Shown one piece after another: positions 34,346-43,837 of a stretch of 64,000 nt of DNA. The notes beneath the pieces are model-generated. The model had not been told where the DNA came from. It searched no databases and saw only the letters and a list, made by a program, of their open reading frames with translations. Both the position numbers and the translations under genes were made by a program. The stretch covers positions 124,001 through 188,000 of the forward strand of contig JAYQDD010000001.1 in assembly GCA_038138145.1 (NCBI GenBank). Reading direction: 5' to 3'. Origin of the DNA: UBA3537 sp038138145 (lineage in GTDB: Bacteria; Bacteroidota; Bacteroidia; Flavobacteriales; Flavobacteriaceae). Every line of letters starts with the position of its first letter. Position 1 is the stretch's first letter.

Positions 34346-35749
34346 TTAGTTGGACGTTTTGTTGTAACTTTTGATGAAATGCAACACCGCTTTTCGTGCA
34401 TACACTTCAGGAAATAATTCTTCCAAAATAAAAACGTGTTCTGCATTGTAGTGTAATGCTGTGAGCAAGTGGGTGTATCCTGTTTCAGGTTGATTTAATT
34501 TGAAACAAATCCCTGAAATTCTAAACTCCAATTCTTCACTTTTTGGGTGGTGTTCCAAGGCCTGAACAAAATTGTATTTTGCGGCCTCAAGTTCTCCCAA
34601 TTTAATGAGAATATCACCTCTCGAGATCCAAGTTTCCAGAGAACATTCGCCAAGTTCTAGTGTTCTTTTATATCCGCGTTCAGCTTCCTCTAAATACTTT
34701 AATCGTTCATTTATTTTTGAATAAAACAACCAATAGTCAGTATTTTCACTATCAATATCTATGACTTTATTTATGTAAAAAAGAGATTTTAAAAAATCTT
34801 TTTTTGAGAAATAAAACAACGAAATACTCATCCAACCTTTATCAAAGGCAGGGTCTTCTTCAACAGATTTTGTGTAGAAATTAAGTGCTAGGTCATTTTT
34901 TTTGAGCTGTTCGTAGCAATAGCCAATTTTCAACAATGTGTATGCTGTTGTTCCTTCAATACCCATAGAAATGGTGTATTGCTCAATGGCTTCCTCGTGT
35001 CGATCAAGTTGTTCTAAAACCTTAGCTTTTTCTAAATATGCACCAATAAACATATCATCTGAAATCACCGCAAAATCAAATGCAGTTAGTGCTTTTTGAA
35101 GTTCTTTTTCTTCTAAGTATTGTTTACCCAATTGATGCCATGCGACTTCACAATATGGATTTTGATCCAAATACCAGTTCAAATATTTTATGGCCTGTTT
35201 GGTTTGGTTTAAAAATTCAAAACAGTAGATAATATTATACAGCGAGGAGTAATCTTCTATATCCAAATCAACACATTTCATGAAGTGTGTTTTTGCTTGT
35301 TCGTATTCGTTTAAAAACAGATATTCCATACCTATTAGCGAATGTATTTCCGAACAATCGTCGGCTATTTTTATAGCTTCTTTAAACGTGTCAATTGCTT
35401 TTTGGTGTTGGTCTTTTTTGGAATAAATATTGGCTCTTTGAATGTATAATTCTTCATTATTTGGTTCTAATTCAAAAAGGGAATTCAGAAGCTTTTCAGC
35501 AGCATTAAAATCGTTTTCAAAAATTAAAATTTCTACGCGAAATAGTCTTAAATTAATTGATGAAGGGTGTTGGTCTAAACCTAAATTGATGGCTTTTTTT
35601 GCCAGTGCAACCTTACCAATTTCAAGATAGTGGTGGATGATGCTTTCGAACTCATTTGAATCAAAGAAGAAAACGTTATTCGTTTTTAGCATTGACTCGA
35701 ATTTCGTCAATGAATATTTTTGACTTTCATCGGAAGGGCTTAACTCCAT
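34346..35749 (-). CDS. Tetratricopeptide repeat protein
   Basis: The 467-residue protein consists almost entirely of TPR-like helical repeats of 34 residues, for example IDTFKEAIKIADDCSEIHSL and AWHQLGKQYLEEKELQKALTA. No signal peptide, membrane helix or enzymatic domain is visible, so it is a cytoplasmic scaffold of unknown partners. Spacing of 35 bases to the downstream DUF368 gene allows, but does not prove, co-transcription. Confidence 0.85.
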   Translation of the reverse strand: MELSPSDESQKYSLTKFESMLKTNNVFFFDSNEFESIIHHYLEIGKVALAKKAINLGLDQHPSSINLRLFRVEILIFENDFNAAEKLLNSLFELEPNNEELYIQRANIYSKKDQHQKAIDTFKEAIKIADDCSEIHSLIGMEYLFLNEYEQAKTHFMKCVDLDIEDYSSLYNIIYCFEFLNQTKQAIKYLNWYLDQNPYCEVAWHQLGKQYLEEKELQKALTAFDFAVISDDMFIGAYLEKAKVLEQLDRHEEAIEQYTISMGIEGTTAYTLLKIGYCYEQLKKNDLALNFYTKSVEEDPAFDKGWMSISLFYFSKKDFLKSLFYINKVIDIDSENTDYWLFYSKINERLKYLEEAERGYKRTLELGECSLETWISRGDILIKLGELEAAKYNFVQALEHHPKSEELEFRISGICFKLNQPETGYTHLLTALHYNAEHVFILEELFPEVYARKAVLHFIKSYNKTSN

Positions 35750-35829
35750 AAAGTGGTTTTTGTTATAATAAATTTAGGATTATATCAGCCAATGTTGAAC
35801 GGCTGTATTGAATGTTTTCAACAAATTAA

Positions 35830-37020
35830 TTAACAGTTTTTAGAAATAGAATCAAGAATATTCAAAATAGTGGTGCATCCTTGTTCTAATTCCTCAAAAG
35901 ATATAGTTAATGGAGGGGTGATTCTTATGGCTCTTGGTTCGTAGAGTAGCCAAAACAAAATCAGTCCTTGATTCATGGCTTCCAATACAACTTTGTTTGT
36001 GATTTCTGGGCTTGGGGTTAGTGCGGAAAGCATTAAACCTTTTCCTCGTATTTCTTTTATTAAGGGGTGTTTTAGTTTTTTTCGGATGTATTTTTCTTTT
36101 TCTAGGGCGTCAACCATCAGTGTACTCTCGGTAATTTCTTTTAGTGTAGCTCGTGCTGCCGCTGCAATCACAGGATGCCCTCCAAAGGTTGTAATGTGTC
36201 CTAATTTTGGATTGTCGGACAGACTGTCCATCAATTCAGCAGAAGCTGAAAAAGCACCAATAGGCATGCCTCCACCAAGCCCTTTTCCTACAACCACGAT
36301 ATCTGGGGTGCAATTGTAGTTCTCGAAACCAAAAACGGTCCCTGTACGTCCAAATCCTGGCTGAATTTCGTCTAAAATTAGCAAAGCCCCCATAGCTTCA
36401 CATCGTTTTTCTACTTTATTTAAATAATCATTCTTGGGTTCAATAAAACCTGCACCGCCTTGAATAGTTTCTAAAATTACGGCAGCTGTTTTTTTCGTGA
36501 TTTTTTCGAGGTCTTTTTCCTCATTAAAATGGATAAAACGAACATCGGGCAGAAGTGGACGGAAAGGTTGTTTGCGTTCTTCATACCCCATAACACTAAG
36601 TGCTCCCATGGTATTTCCATGATAGGCCTTATGTGCCGCAAGAATCTCTGATCTTCCAGTGTATCGTCTTGCCAATTTCAATGCGCCATCAATGGCTTCT
36701 GTACCCGAATTGGTAAGGTATGTTTTTTCAATAGGCTCTGGAAGATAGTTGGCCAATAATTGAGTGAGTTCCAAAGCGGGTTTTTGGATATATTCGCCGT
36801 ACACCATCACATGCATATAGCGGTCCAGCTGCTTTTTTATAGCTTCTACAACTTTTGGATGCCGATGCCCCAAACTACAAGCCGATACACCAGCAACAAA
36901 ATCCAAATACTTTTTTTTGTTTTTATCATAAATAAAACTCCCTTGTGCATGAGAAATTTCCATCGCCAATGGGTGTGGCGTTGTTTGCGCTTGAAACCTC
37001 AAAAAATCGTCTTTGCTCAA
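35830..37020 (-). CDS. Class III aminotransferase (PLP-dependent, acetylornithine/4-aminobutyrate type)
   Basis: The 396-residue enzyme has the class III fold: YLDFVAGVSACSLGHRHP, the PLP-phosphate segment TNSGTEAIDGALKLARRYTG, and the cofactor-binding aspartate and lysine in LILDEIQPGFGRTG and VVVGKGLGGGMPIGAF. Substrate is not determined; close families act on acetylornithine, 4-aminobutyrate or similar omega-amines. The start is TTG 37020, which overlaps the ostA stop by 4 bases, so the two genes are coupled in spite of unrelated functions. Confidence 0.88.
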   Translation of the reverse strand: MSKDDFLRFQAQTTPHPLAMEISHAQGSFIYDKNKKKYLDFVAGVSACSLGHRHPKVVEAIKKQLDRYMHVMVYGEYIQKPALELTQLLANYLPEPIEKTYLTNSGTEAIDGALKLARRYTGRSEILAAHKAYHGNTMGALSVMGYEERKQPFRPLLPDVRFIHFNEEKDLEKITKKTAAVILETIQGGAGFIEPKNDYLNKVEKRCEAMGALLILDEIQPGFGRTGTVFGFENYNCTPDIVVVGKGLGGGMPIGAFSASAELMDSLSDNPKLGHITTFGGHPVIAAAARATLKEITESTLMVDALEKEKYIRKKLKHPLIKEIRGKGLMLSALTPSPEITNKVVLEAMNQGLILFWLLYEPRAIRITPPLTISFEELEQGCTTILNILDSISKNC

Positions 37021-38840
37021 TGTTCTTTCTTTGATATGTTAGATTTAAACTCCTTCTCATCTATAGGTTTTCTGTTGCGTATAGATTTTAATCTCTCTGG
37101 AGGTACATTCCTTGCTGCTTTATTGGGCTTTTTAAGGGTTTTCGCTTTTGGCGATACATTTTTTGATGCAGTATCTTTTTGCGTTTCTGCTTTTTCTATA
37201 CGTTTTAGGAGATCTTCATCAAAAAACTCATCTTGAGGGCTGTAATCGTTTAATCCTTTAATTATTGGTAAATTTAAAGGAGGGTCGTCAGCAAATAATT
37301 CCTCAACGCTTCTGGGTCGTTCGTCATTTCGCCAAATAAATCCTTTTAGTTTTTTTTCTTTTTCTGGAAAATCTTCAAGGGGGTATGTTTTTCCACCAAT
37401 TTGGTTCAGTTTTCTCAATTCATCAATTTCATTTTCTGAAACCCATATTTTGATGGCCCCAGATTTTGATTTATCAATTCCTACGAGCTCATCCTCATTA
37501 TTTCTCAAGAAGTATATGGTTTCGGCATTTTTTATGACATCAATAGTGTTTAGTTCATTATTAACAAATAACCCATAAAGTCTTTTTCCTGAAATTTGAT
37601 TATACCCATCACCTAAACTGTCTTTATTGATTACAAATGCGTTATTGAATACCTTGAGGGAGTCCAGAGTTTCTTTCTCCGAATTAGAAATCAAATGAAT
37701 AGAATCTCCAGTAATTTGGCTCTCATAATGCCACAAAACAGGATGCGCTTTCTTTGTAAAAGCATCTGCGTCTACATCATAAAAATTGATGAGTTGTGTA
37801 AGTCCAGTTTTTTGATTCATGTGGATGGAATCTGCTTTTCCACTTAAGTTGGATTTAAACATTTTGGCATTGTAAAATCCACGTACAATTCGTTCTTCAG
37901 GTGGGCCTGTAATCATCAGTGTATCGCTGTGGATAAAAATAGAATCATTTTCCTGTTCTGTTATGGCGAGTGCTCTTTTGGTGATAAAAACAGAATCTTT
38001 TTCTCGAAAAACTTCAGCATAATGCCCTTTAATGATACTGTTGTTTAATGTATCTGTAATCGTGATGTTGTTTGATGCTGAAGCAAAATTTTTGTTACGA
38101 TCAAAGTATAAACTATCCCCCTCAACAATGCGGTCGTCGTAATTTATTTTTGATTTTTTTACAAAATATCCGGTATCGTTGTTGGTATTGTAAAATCCAC
38201 GTTCACAATAAATCACACTTGTTTCGCTTGTGATAGTGGTAGGGCCAAACAAGAAGGTATACCCCGATTCTGTATAAAAATCTAAACGCTCTGTATCGAT
38301 TACATATTCTGGATTAACAAGCTTTACATCTTTAACAAACTGGTATTTTTTTGATTTCACATAATAGCGACCAATGGTGCTTGTAATGGTTCCTGATGTA
38401 TCGCGGACAACTTTACCTTTTTGATTGTAGTAGGCCTGTTGTTTTATGCGGTCAAAATGTAAAACATCTGTGTATAGTTTTGAATTGGGGTCAATCAAGA
38501 CAACATCTCCACTGGCATAGGCCAGTTGCGTTTTTCCGCTGTATTCCACATATTTGGAAGTCATGTTGATGCTATCACCTTGTTTGACACGTACATTGCC
38601 ATAGGCCTCGATAAAATCTTCTTTGCCGTAATAAATAGCTTCATTACACCAGACCTCAATACCTTCGTGCTTGACGTGAACTTGATTGGCGTTATCGCGC
38701 GTCAAAATTGTGGCTCCAGGTTTATCTTCTACGATGTCCATGTAAGGCGCATATTCAATTTCAATCTGCTTTCGCTCTTGAGCGTTCAACAGCAAAGTTG
38801 TTGAGAAAATAAAAAAGGTTAGGAAGTGTTTTATGTTCAC
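37017..38840 (-). CDS. OstA/LptA-like LPS transport protein
   Basis: The 607-residue protein has a signal peptide (1-20, ending LLNAQ) and a periplasmic OstA/LptA-type jelly-roll region with repeated strands such as GNVRVKQGDSINMTSKYVEY and ASGDVVLIDPNSKLYTD. The length exceeds LptA of E. coli several-fold and contains several repeat blocks; the C-terminal 100 residues are charged and basic. It is inferred to form part of the periplasmic LPS bridge. It uses a GTG start (38840). An 18-bp palindrome lies 3 bases upstream. Confidence 0.85.
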   Translation of the reverse strand: MNIKHFLTFFIFSTTLLLNAQERKQIEIEYAPYMDIVEDKPGATILTRDNANQVHVKHEGIEVWCNEAIYYGKEDFIEAYGNVRVKQGDSINMTSKYVEYSGKTQLAYASGDVVLIDPNSKLYTDVLHFDRIKQQAYYNQKGKVVRDTSGTITSTIGRYYVKSKKYQFVKDVKLVNPEYVIDTERLDFYTESGYTFLFGPTTITSETSVIYCERGFYNTNNDTGYFVKKSKINYDDRIVEGDSLYFDRNKNFASASNNITITDTLNNSIIKGHYAEVFREKDSVFITKRALAITEQENDSIFIHSDTLMITGPPEERIVRGFYNAKMFKSNLSGKADSIHMNQKTGLTQLINFYDVDADAFTKKAHPVLWHYESQITGDSIHLISNSEKETLDSLKVFNNAFVINKDSLGDGYNQISGKRLYGLFVNNELNTIDVIKNAETIYFLRNNEDELVGIDKSKSGAIKIWVSENEIDELRKLNQIGGKTYPLEDFPEKEKKLKGFIWRNDERPRSVEELFADDPPLNLPIIKGLNDYSPQDEFFDEDLLKRIEKAETQKDTASKNVSPKAKTLKKPNKAARNVPPERLKSIRNRKPIDEKEFKSNISKKEH

Positions 38841-38843
38841 GAC

Positions 38844-38861
38844 TTAAAATTCGAATTTTAA
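38844..38861. promoter_or_regulatory. Perfect 18-bp palindrome at the ostA promoter (candidate operator)
   Basis: TTAAAATTCGAATTTTAA reads the same on both strands. It begins directly after the minus-strand -7 element (38862-38869) and ends 3 nt before the GTG start of ostA. A DNA-binding dimer here would overlap the transcription start. With no loop it is unlikely to be an RNA hairpin. The binding protein is unknown. Confidence 0.55.
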
Positions 38862-38896
38862 CAAAAATAGGGAATATTCAAAATCTTGAGCGCAAA
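38862..38896 (-). promoter_or_regulatory. Promoter of ostA (-33 TTTG, 23 nt, -7 TATTTTTG)
   Basis: On the minus strand TTTG (38896-38893) is followed after 23 nt by TATTTTTG (38869-38862). The -7 element touches the 18-bp palindrome, placing the likely start of transcription inside it. ostA is thus probably transcribed separately from purA. Confidence 0.55.
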
Positions 38897-38935
38897 TACA
38901 CTCAAAATAAAGAAGACTACAAACTTGAACGTGAT

Positions 38936-40210
38936 TTAGGGCCTAAAAATTGTCTGCTTTCGGTCAGGACCAACGGAAACAATTTTTATAGGAATTTGCA
39001 ATTCATTTTCTAAAAATTCAATGTATTCCATGAGCGCTTTGGGTAAAGTATCTACACTATCCATCGAAGTCAAATCTTCTTCCCATCCTTTAAAGTTCGA
39101 ATAAATTGGGCTTACATTTTCTGCTTCAATATTATAGGGCAAGTGTTTGATTTCTTTTCCTTTGTAGTTGTATGCGGTACACACTTTTAAAGTTTTGAAT
39201 CCTGAAAGAACATCGGCTTTCATCATCATAAGTTGCGTTACACCATTCACTTGACATGCGTAGCGTAGTGCGACCAAATCCAACCATCCACAGCGTCTGG
39301 CTCTTCCTGTTGTTGCGCCAAATTCATGCCCAACACGGCTCATTGTTTCTCCATTTTCATCAAAAAGTTCGGTAGGGAAGGGCCCTGATCCAACACGAGT
39401 AGTGTAGGCCTTAAAAATTCCAAAAACTTCGTTGATGGTGTTTGGTGCTACGCCAAGTCCTGTACAAGCGCCAGCAGCAGTCGTATTGGAGGAAGTGACA
39501 AAAGGGTATGTACCAAAGTCGATATCCAACAACGACCCTTGAGCTCCTTCGGCAAGTACCGATTTTTGGTCGCGTTGTGCCTGGTGTATGTATTCTTCAG
39601 AATCAATAAATTCTAAAGATTTTAAGGTCTCTACCGCTTCAAAAAATTCAGACTCTAATTCGTCTAAGTCGTATTCAAGTTCAATGTTGTAGAAGTCAAT
39701 CATTGCTTGATGTTTGTTAGCTAAATTGCGGTATTTTTCTTTCCAATCATCGAGCTCTAAGTCTCCAACACGAATCCCGTTTCGACCGGTTTTATCCATG
39801 TATGTTGGCCCAATGCCTTTTAGGGTTGAGCCAATTTTTGCCTTTCCTTTGGAGGCCTCCGAAGCCGCATCTAACAAACGATGTGTTGGAAGTATCAAGT
39901 GTGCTTTGCGAGAAATCAACAACGTTTTTCTGAAATCAACTCCTTGGTCTCTTAGTTTGTCCAGTTCTTTTTTAAAAATTACGGGGTCTATTACTACTCC
40001 GTTTCCAACAAGGTTTTTGACGTCATCATGAAAAATCCCAGAAGGAATGGTATGCAAAACGTGTTTCATACCATTGAAGACAAGTGTGTGACCTGCATTT
40101 GGCCCTCCTTGAAATCGCGCAATGATATCGTAATTTTTGGTTAGTACATCAACAATTTTTCCTTTTCCTTCATCGCCCCACTGGAGTCCTAAAAGCAAAT
40201 CTACAGCCAT
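38936..40210 (-). CDS. purA: Adenylosuccinate synthetase
   Basis: PurA condenses IMP and aspartate with GTP hydrolysis, committing purines to AMP. The 424-residue protein has the P-loop-like GDEGKGKIVD (12-21), GGPNAGHT with the catalytic histidine, IGPTYMDK, and TTTGRARRCGWLD near residue 300. Length is normal. It lies 8 bases after fur and in the same orientation as relA/spoT. AMP synthesis beside a ppGpp enzyme is notable because PurA is a known ppGpp target in other bacteria. Confidence 0.97.
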   Translation of the reverse strand: MAVDLLLGLQWGDEGKGKIVDVLTKNYDIIARFQGGPNAGHTLVFNGMKHVLHTIPSGIFHDDVKNLVGNGVVIDPVIFKKELDKLRDQGVDFRKTLLISRKAHLILPTHRLLDAASEASKGKAKIGSTLKGIGPTYMDKTGRNGIRVGDLELDDWKEKYRNLANKHQAMIDFYNIELEYDLDELESEFFEAVETLKSLEFIDSEEYIHQAQRDQKSVLAEGAQGSLLDIDFGTYPFVTSSNTTAAGACTGLGVAPNTINEVFGIFKAYTTRVGSGPFPTELFDENGETMSRVGHEFGATTGRARRCGWLDLVALRYACQVNGVTQLMMMKADVLSGFKTLKVCTAYNYKGKEIKHLPYNIEAENVSPIYSNFKGWEEDLTSMDSVDTLPKALMEYIEFLENELQIPIKIVSVGPDRKQTIFRP

Positions 40211-40218
40211 ATGTTTAG

Positions 40219-40674
40219 TTAGTTTTTGGTATTTTTTTTGGTTCCGTAGAAGTAAAGTGAGTGTTTTTGAATATCAATATCAAATACTTCTTCGATTGTT
40301 TTTTTTATGGATTGAATTCTTGGATCACAAAATTCAATGACTTCACCTGTATCGGTCAGAATTACATGATCGTGTTGTTTGTCAAAATAAGATTTTTCGT
40401 ATTGCGCCTGATTGTTCCCAAACTGATGCTTACGCACAAGGCCACATTCCAACAAAAGCTCGATGGTATTGTATAGTGTAGCACGCGACACTCTGTATTT
40501 TTTATTTTTCATTTTGATGTAGAGGGACTCTATATCAAAATGATCATCGTTGTCATAAATTTCTTGTAAAATAGCAAAACGCTCGGGAGTTTTACGCTGA
40601 CTGTTATCTTCAAGGTATTGCGTAAAAACGTTTTTTACAATTTCTTGATCGCTATGTTTGGTTTTTGGGCTCAT
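40219..40674 (-). CDS. fur: Fur family transcriptional regulator without structural-zinc cysteines
   Basis: The 151-residue protein has the winged-helix DNA-binding domain (about 10-85; KTPERFAILQEIYDND, RVSRATLYNTIELLLECGLV) and the Fur dimerisation domain with metal ligands H101-D102-H103. Where most Fur proteins have CxxC, this one reads LTDTG (106-110), and no second CxxC follows; C77 and C116 are the only cysteines. It could be Fur, PerR or another member. It sits between relA/spoT (27 bases) and purA (8 bases). Confidence 0.9.
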   Translation of the reverse strand: MSPKTKHSDQEIVKNVFTQYLEDNSQRKTPERFAILQEIYDNDDHFDIESLYIKMKNKKYRVSRATLYNTIELLLECGLVRKHQFGNNQAQYEKSYFDKQHDHVILTDTGEVIEFCDPRIQSIKKTIEEVFDIDIQKHSLYFYGTKKNTKN

Positions 40675-40701
40675 GTTTAAAACCTCAAATTTAACTAAAT
40701 T

Positions 40702-42918
40702 TTAGACTCTAGAAACCTTTTCAATGCCATTTATTTTTTTTAATCGATCCATGAGTTTGGTCACAAAACTAGTATTGTTCACTTCCAGCGCTATTTCGCC
40801 GTTAAATGTTCCGCTGTCTGAGTCAAATTTTATGCTTTTAATATTGACGTTCATATTGGCTGAAATCAATTTTGTTATATCATTAACAAGACCTTTTTCA
40901 TCGATACCTGTAAGTTTGATAACCGCTCTAAATACCTGTTGCGAGGAATCAATCCATTTGGCTAAAATGATTCTGTACGCATAATTTGATTGCAAACTCA
41001 ATGCGTTAGGGCAATTTTTTTTATGGACTTTGATACCTTCTCGTATGCTCAAAAATCCAAAGACTTTATCCCCAGGAATAGGATTGCAACAGGACGCTAC
41101 TTTATAGTTCAATTTTTCTTCTTCTTTACCAAATACCAACATGTCATATTTGGACGTAATTTCATCATTATCAATGACTTCAGGTGATGCTGTTTTTTTG
41201 CGTTGAATTTTATTTTTGATAAAACTCACCAACACATTGCTTCTTGATGCTGCAAATTTTTTCAACATTGTATTGTCGATACTTCCAATACCTACCCTGT
41301 AGAAAAGGTCTAAACTCGTTTGTAGTTTGAAGTAATTGACCAATTCGTTTATCGAACGTTCGTTAAGACTTATTTTGAGTTGTTTCAGTTTACGTCGTAA
41401 TATTTCTTTTCCGTCTTCGGCAATAAGCTTTTTTTCTGCCTTTAAAGAAGATTTTATTTTACTTCGTGCGCGAGCAGTCGTGGCATAATCTAACCAATTC
41501 GAGGTCGGTTTTGCATTTTCTGAAGTAATGATGCTTACTTGATCTCCGCTGTGCAAGGTATGGCTCAGTGGAACCAGCTTACCATTCACTTTGGCGCCTC
41601 TAGTTTTCAGTCCGATTTCGGTGTGAATACTGAAAGCAAAATCTAGCGGAGTAGCTTGTTTTGGTAAAGATTTTAAATCCCCTTCAGGTGTGAAAACAAA
41701 AATTTCTTTAGCGTATAAATTGAGTTTAAATTCTTCCACAAAATCCACCGCATTGGCACTAGGATTGTCCATCACTTCCTGAAGTTTTCCAATCCAACTC
41801 TCTAAGTTTTCATCATTGGTAGTGGCACCTTCTTTGTATTTGTAATGTGCTGCATATCCTTTTTCTGCAATCTCATTCATGCGTTCACTACGGATTTGAA
41901 CTTCAACCCAGCGGCCCTTAGGCCCCATCACGGTGATGTGCAGTGCTTCATACCCTGTAGATTTTGGCGAAGAAATCCAATCGCGTAAGCGTGTGGGATT
42001 TGGTCTAAAAAAATCGGTAACAATGGAGTAAATTTTCCAAGCCAAAAATTTCTCATTTTTTAACCCCGATTTGTAAATGATTCGGACAGCAAATTTATCG
42101 TACACTTCCTCAAAAGTAACGCCTTGTTTTTGCATTTTTCGACGTATGGAAAAGATAGATTTTGGTCGTCCTTTGATGTCGTATTTTATGCGTTCTTTTT
42201 TCAATGCGCCCTCCAAAATACCACTGATTTCATCGATGTATAAATCTTGCTCTTCTTTACTTTCTTTCATTTTTAGCAATATAGAGTCATAAACCTCTGG
42301 TTCTGTGTATTTTAGAGCAAGGTCTTCAAGTTCTGATTTAATATTATATAATCCGATTTTATGCGCCAAAGGAGCATAAATATAGAGCGTTTCTGAGGCA
42401 ATTTTTATTTGTTTATCCTCACGAAGCGAATGGATGGTTTGCATGTTGTGGAGACGGTCGGCAATTTTTATAATTATAACACGTACATCGTCGTTGAGGG
42501 TCAACAGCATTTTCCTAAAATTCTCTGCCTGAAGTGAAATGTCTTTATCCTTTTTTAAGCTAGAAATTTTGGTAAGACCATTAACAATTCGTGCTACGGT
42601 TTCACCAAACAATTGTTCAATATCACGAATTGAATATTCTTCGCAATCTTCTACAACATCGTGGAGTAGTGCGGCGGCAATGGATGTAGCGTCCAATCCA
42701 ATTTCGGAGGCGACAATTTTTGCTACAGAAATAGGATGAAAAATATAGGCCTCTCCCGATTTTCGGCGTTGATCCTTATGTGCATCTACAGCCACATCAA
42801 AGGCCTTTCGGATCATTTTTTTATCTGCAACCGAAAGATTACGGTAGCTGATTTTGAGGAGTTCTTTGTACTCCTTTGCAATAGCAGCGTTCTCTTTTTT
42901 GATGTCCTCAGCAGTCAT
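40702..42918 (-). CDS. relA: Bifunctional (p)ppGpp synthetase/hydrolase (RelA/SpoT)
   Basis: The 738-residue RSH protein has an intact HD hydrolase domain (HDVVEDCEEYSI, with the HD-x3-ED motif), the synthetase domain (DKFAVRIIYKSG, GYEALHITVMGPKGRWVEVQIR), a TGS domain (FVFTPEGDLKSLPKQATPLD), the CC-containing zinc-finger region (ASCCNPIPGDKV) and a C-terminal ACT domain. Both activities are probably retained, as expected where one long RSH controls the stringent response. It heads a relA-fur-purA unit. No -7 match was found in its 88-base upstream region. Confidence 0.95.
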   Translation of the reverse strand: MTAEDIKKENAAIAKEYKELLKISYRNLSVADKKMIRKAFDVAVDAHKDQRRKSGEAYIFHPISVAKIVASEIGLDATSIAAALLHDVVEDCEEYSIRDIEQLFGETVARIVNGLTKISSLKKDKDISLQAENFRKMLLTLNDDVRVIIIKIADRLHNMQTIHSLREDKQIKIASETLYIYAPLAHKIGLYNIKSELEDLALKYTEPEVYDSILLKMKESKEEQDLYIDEISGILEGALKKERIKYDIKGRPKSIFSIRRKMQKQGVTFEEVYDKFAVRIIYKSGLKNEKFLAWKIYSIVTDFFRPNPTRLRDWISSPKSTGYEALHITVMGPKGRWVEVQIRSERMNEIAEKGYAAHYKYKEGATTNDENLESWIGKLQEVMDNPSANAVDFVEEFKLNLYAKEIFVFTPEGDLKSLPKQATPLDFAFSIHTEIGLKTRGAKVNGKLVPLSHTLHSGDQVSIITSENAKPTSNWLDYATTARARSKIKSSLKAEKKLIAEDGKEILRRKLKQLKISLNERSINELVNYFKLQTSLDLFYRVGIGSIDNTMLKKFAASRSNVLVSFIKNKIQRKKTASPEVIDNDEITSKYDMLVFGKEEEKLNYKVASCCNPIPGDKVFGFLSIREGIKVHKKNCPNALSLQSNYAYRIILAKWIDSSQQVFRAVIKLTGIDEKGLVNDITKLISANMNVNIKSIKFDSDSGTFNGEIALEVNNTSFVTKLMDRLKKINGIEKVSRV

Positions 42919-42932
42919 ACCCTAAAACTAAA

Positions 42933-42944
42933 ACAAACATTTGT
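42933..42944. repeat. Short inverted repeat upstream of relA/spoT
   Basis: ACAAACATTTGT is a 5+2+5 inverted repeat located 14 nt upstream of the relA/spoT ATG. It may be an operator but is short and AT-rich. The rest of the 88-base gap shows nothing definite. Confidence 0.25.
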
Positions 42945-43006
42945 AACAAACAACCGCGATCTACACTTTTTAAAAAAAATGTATAAACACTAAATAGAGG
43001 TATGAA

Positions 43007-43804
43007 TTATTTGAATGCACGTTGGCGTTTGGCCTCAAACATAAGAATTCCAGCGGCTACCGAAACGTTCATAGAATCGACATGTCCAAGCATGGGAATA
43101 TGAATGCATTGAGTAGCTTCAGAACGCCATTGTTCGCTAAGTCCAGTAGATTCTGTACCTACGACAATAGCGGTTGGATTTTGAAAATTAGGTTCTGTGT
43201 AGGGCTTTGAATCTTGAAGAATTGCACTGTACATTGCAATGTTATGCTTTTTGAGGTAAGTAATGATTTCTTCTGATGTTCCAACAGCGATTTGTGTGGA
43301 AAAAATTCCTCCAACACTCGACCGGATTACATTTGGATTATACAGATCCGTTCTTGGATCTGCTATAAGGACGGCATCAACTTTTGCCGCATCGGCTGTT
43401 CGAAGTAGGGCGCCGATATTCCCAGGTTTTTCAGGGGATTCGGCTACTAAAATTAATGGGTTTTTAGATTTTATATTAAGTTGTGCTAAGGATAGATCTT
43501 TACATTTAGCTACAGCAAAAATGCCTTCGGTACGCCCACGATAAGCCACTTTTTCATAGATTTTCGAATCAACTTGGATACACTCTATATCATGTGCTTC
43601 AAATTGTTCTAATGCATGAGTTGAGCATAATTGGGGTTCGATGTAAATAGTTTCTATGGTATAACCACTATTGATAGCCAAAAGAACTTCACGTTTTCCC
43701 TCGATGATAAACAAACCTTGTTCACGGCGTTGCTTCGATTTTTCTTTCAGCAACAACAGGTTTTTTATTTTAGGGTTTTTTAAACTGGTGATTTCTTTCA
43801 TCAT
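43007..43804 (-). CDS. TrmH/SpoU family RNA 2'-O-methyltransferase
   Basis: The 265-residue protein has an N-terminal substrate-binding domain (KNPKIKNLLLLKEKSKQR, GLFIIEGKRE) and a SPOUT methyltransferase domain with the three motifs: NIGALLRTADAAKVDAV, VVGTESTGLSEQW and the knot motif IPMLGHVDSMNVSVAAGI. It methylates a ribose in rRNA or tRNA; the target is not known. A -7 element ends 4 nt before the start, suggesting a leaderless message. The alternative ATG is at 43801. Confidence 0.93.
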   Translation of the reverse strand: MMKEITSLKNPKIKNLLLLKEKSKQRREQGLFIIEGKREVLLAINSGYTIETIYIEPQLCSTHALEQFEAHDIECIQVDSKIYEKVAYRGRTEGIFAVAKCKDLSLAQLNIKSKNPLILVAESPEKPGNIGALLRTADAAKVDAVLIADPRTDLYNPNVIRSSVGGIFSTQIAVGTSEEIITYLKKHNIAMYSAILQDSKPYTEPNFQNPTAIVVGTESTGLSEQWRSEATQCIHIPMLGHVDSMNVSVAAGILMFEAKRQRAFK

Positions 43805-43808
43805 GCCA

Positions 43809-43816
43809 CAAAAATA
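43809..43816 (-). promoter_or_regulatory. -7 element (TATTTTTG) abutting the TrmH-family start
   Basis: The plus strand CAAAAATA gives TATTTTTG on the minus strand, ending 4 nt before the ATG at 43804. A TTTG at 43835-43832 lies 15 nt further upstream, slightly short for a -33 element. Confidence 0.45.
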
Positions 43817-43837
43817 GGGTTATTTTTTTTGCAAAAA

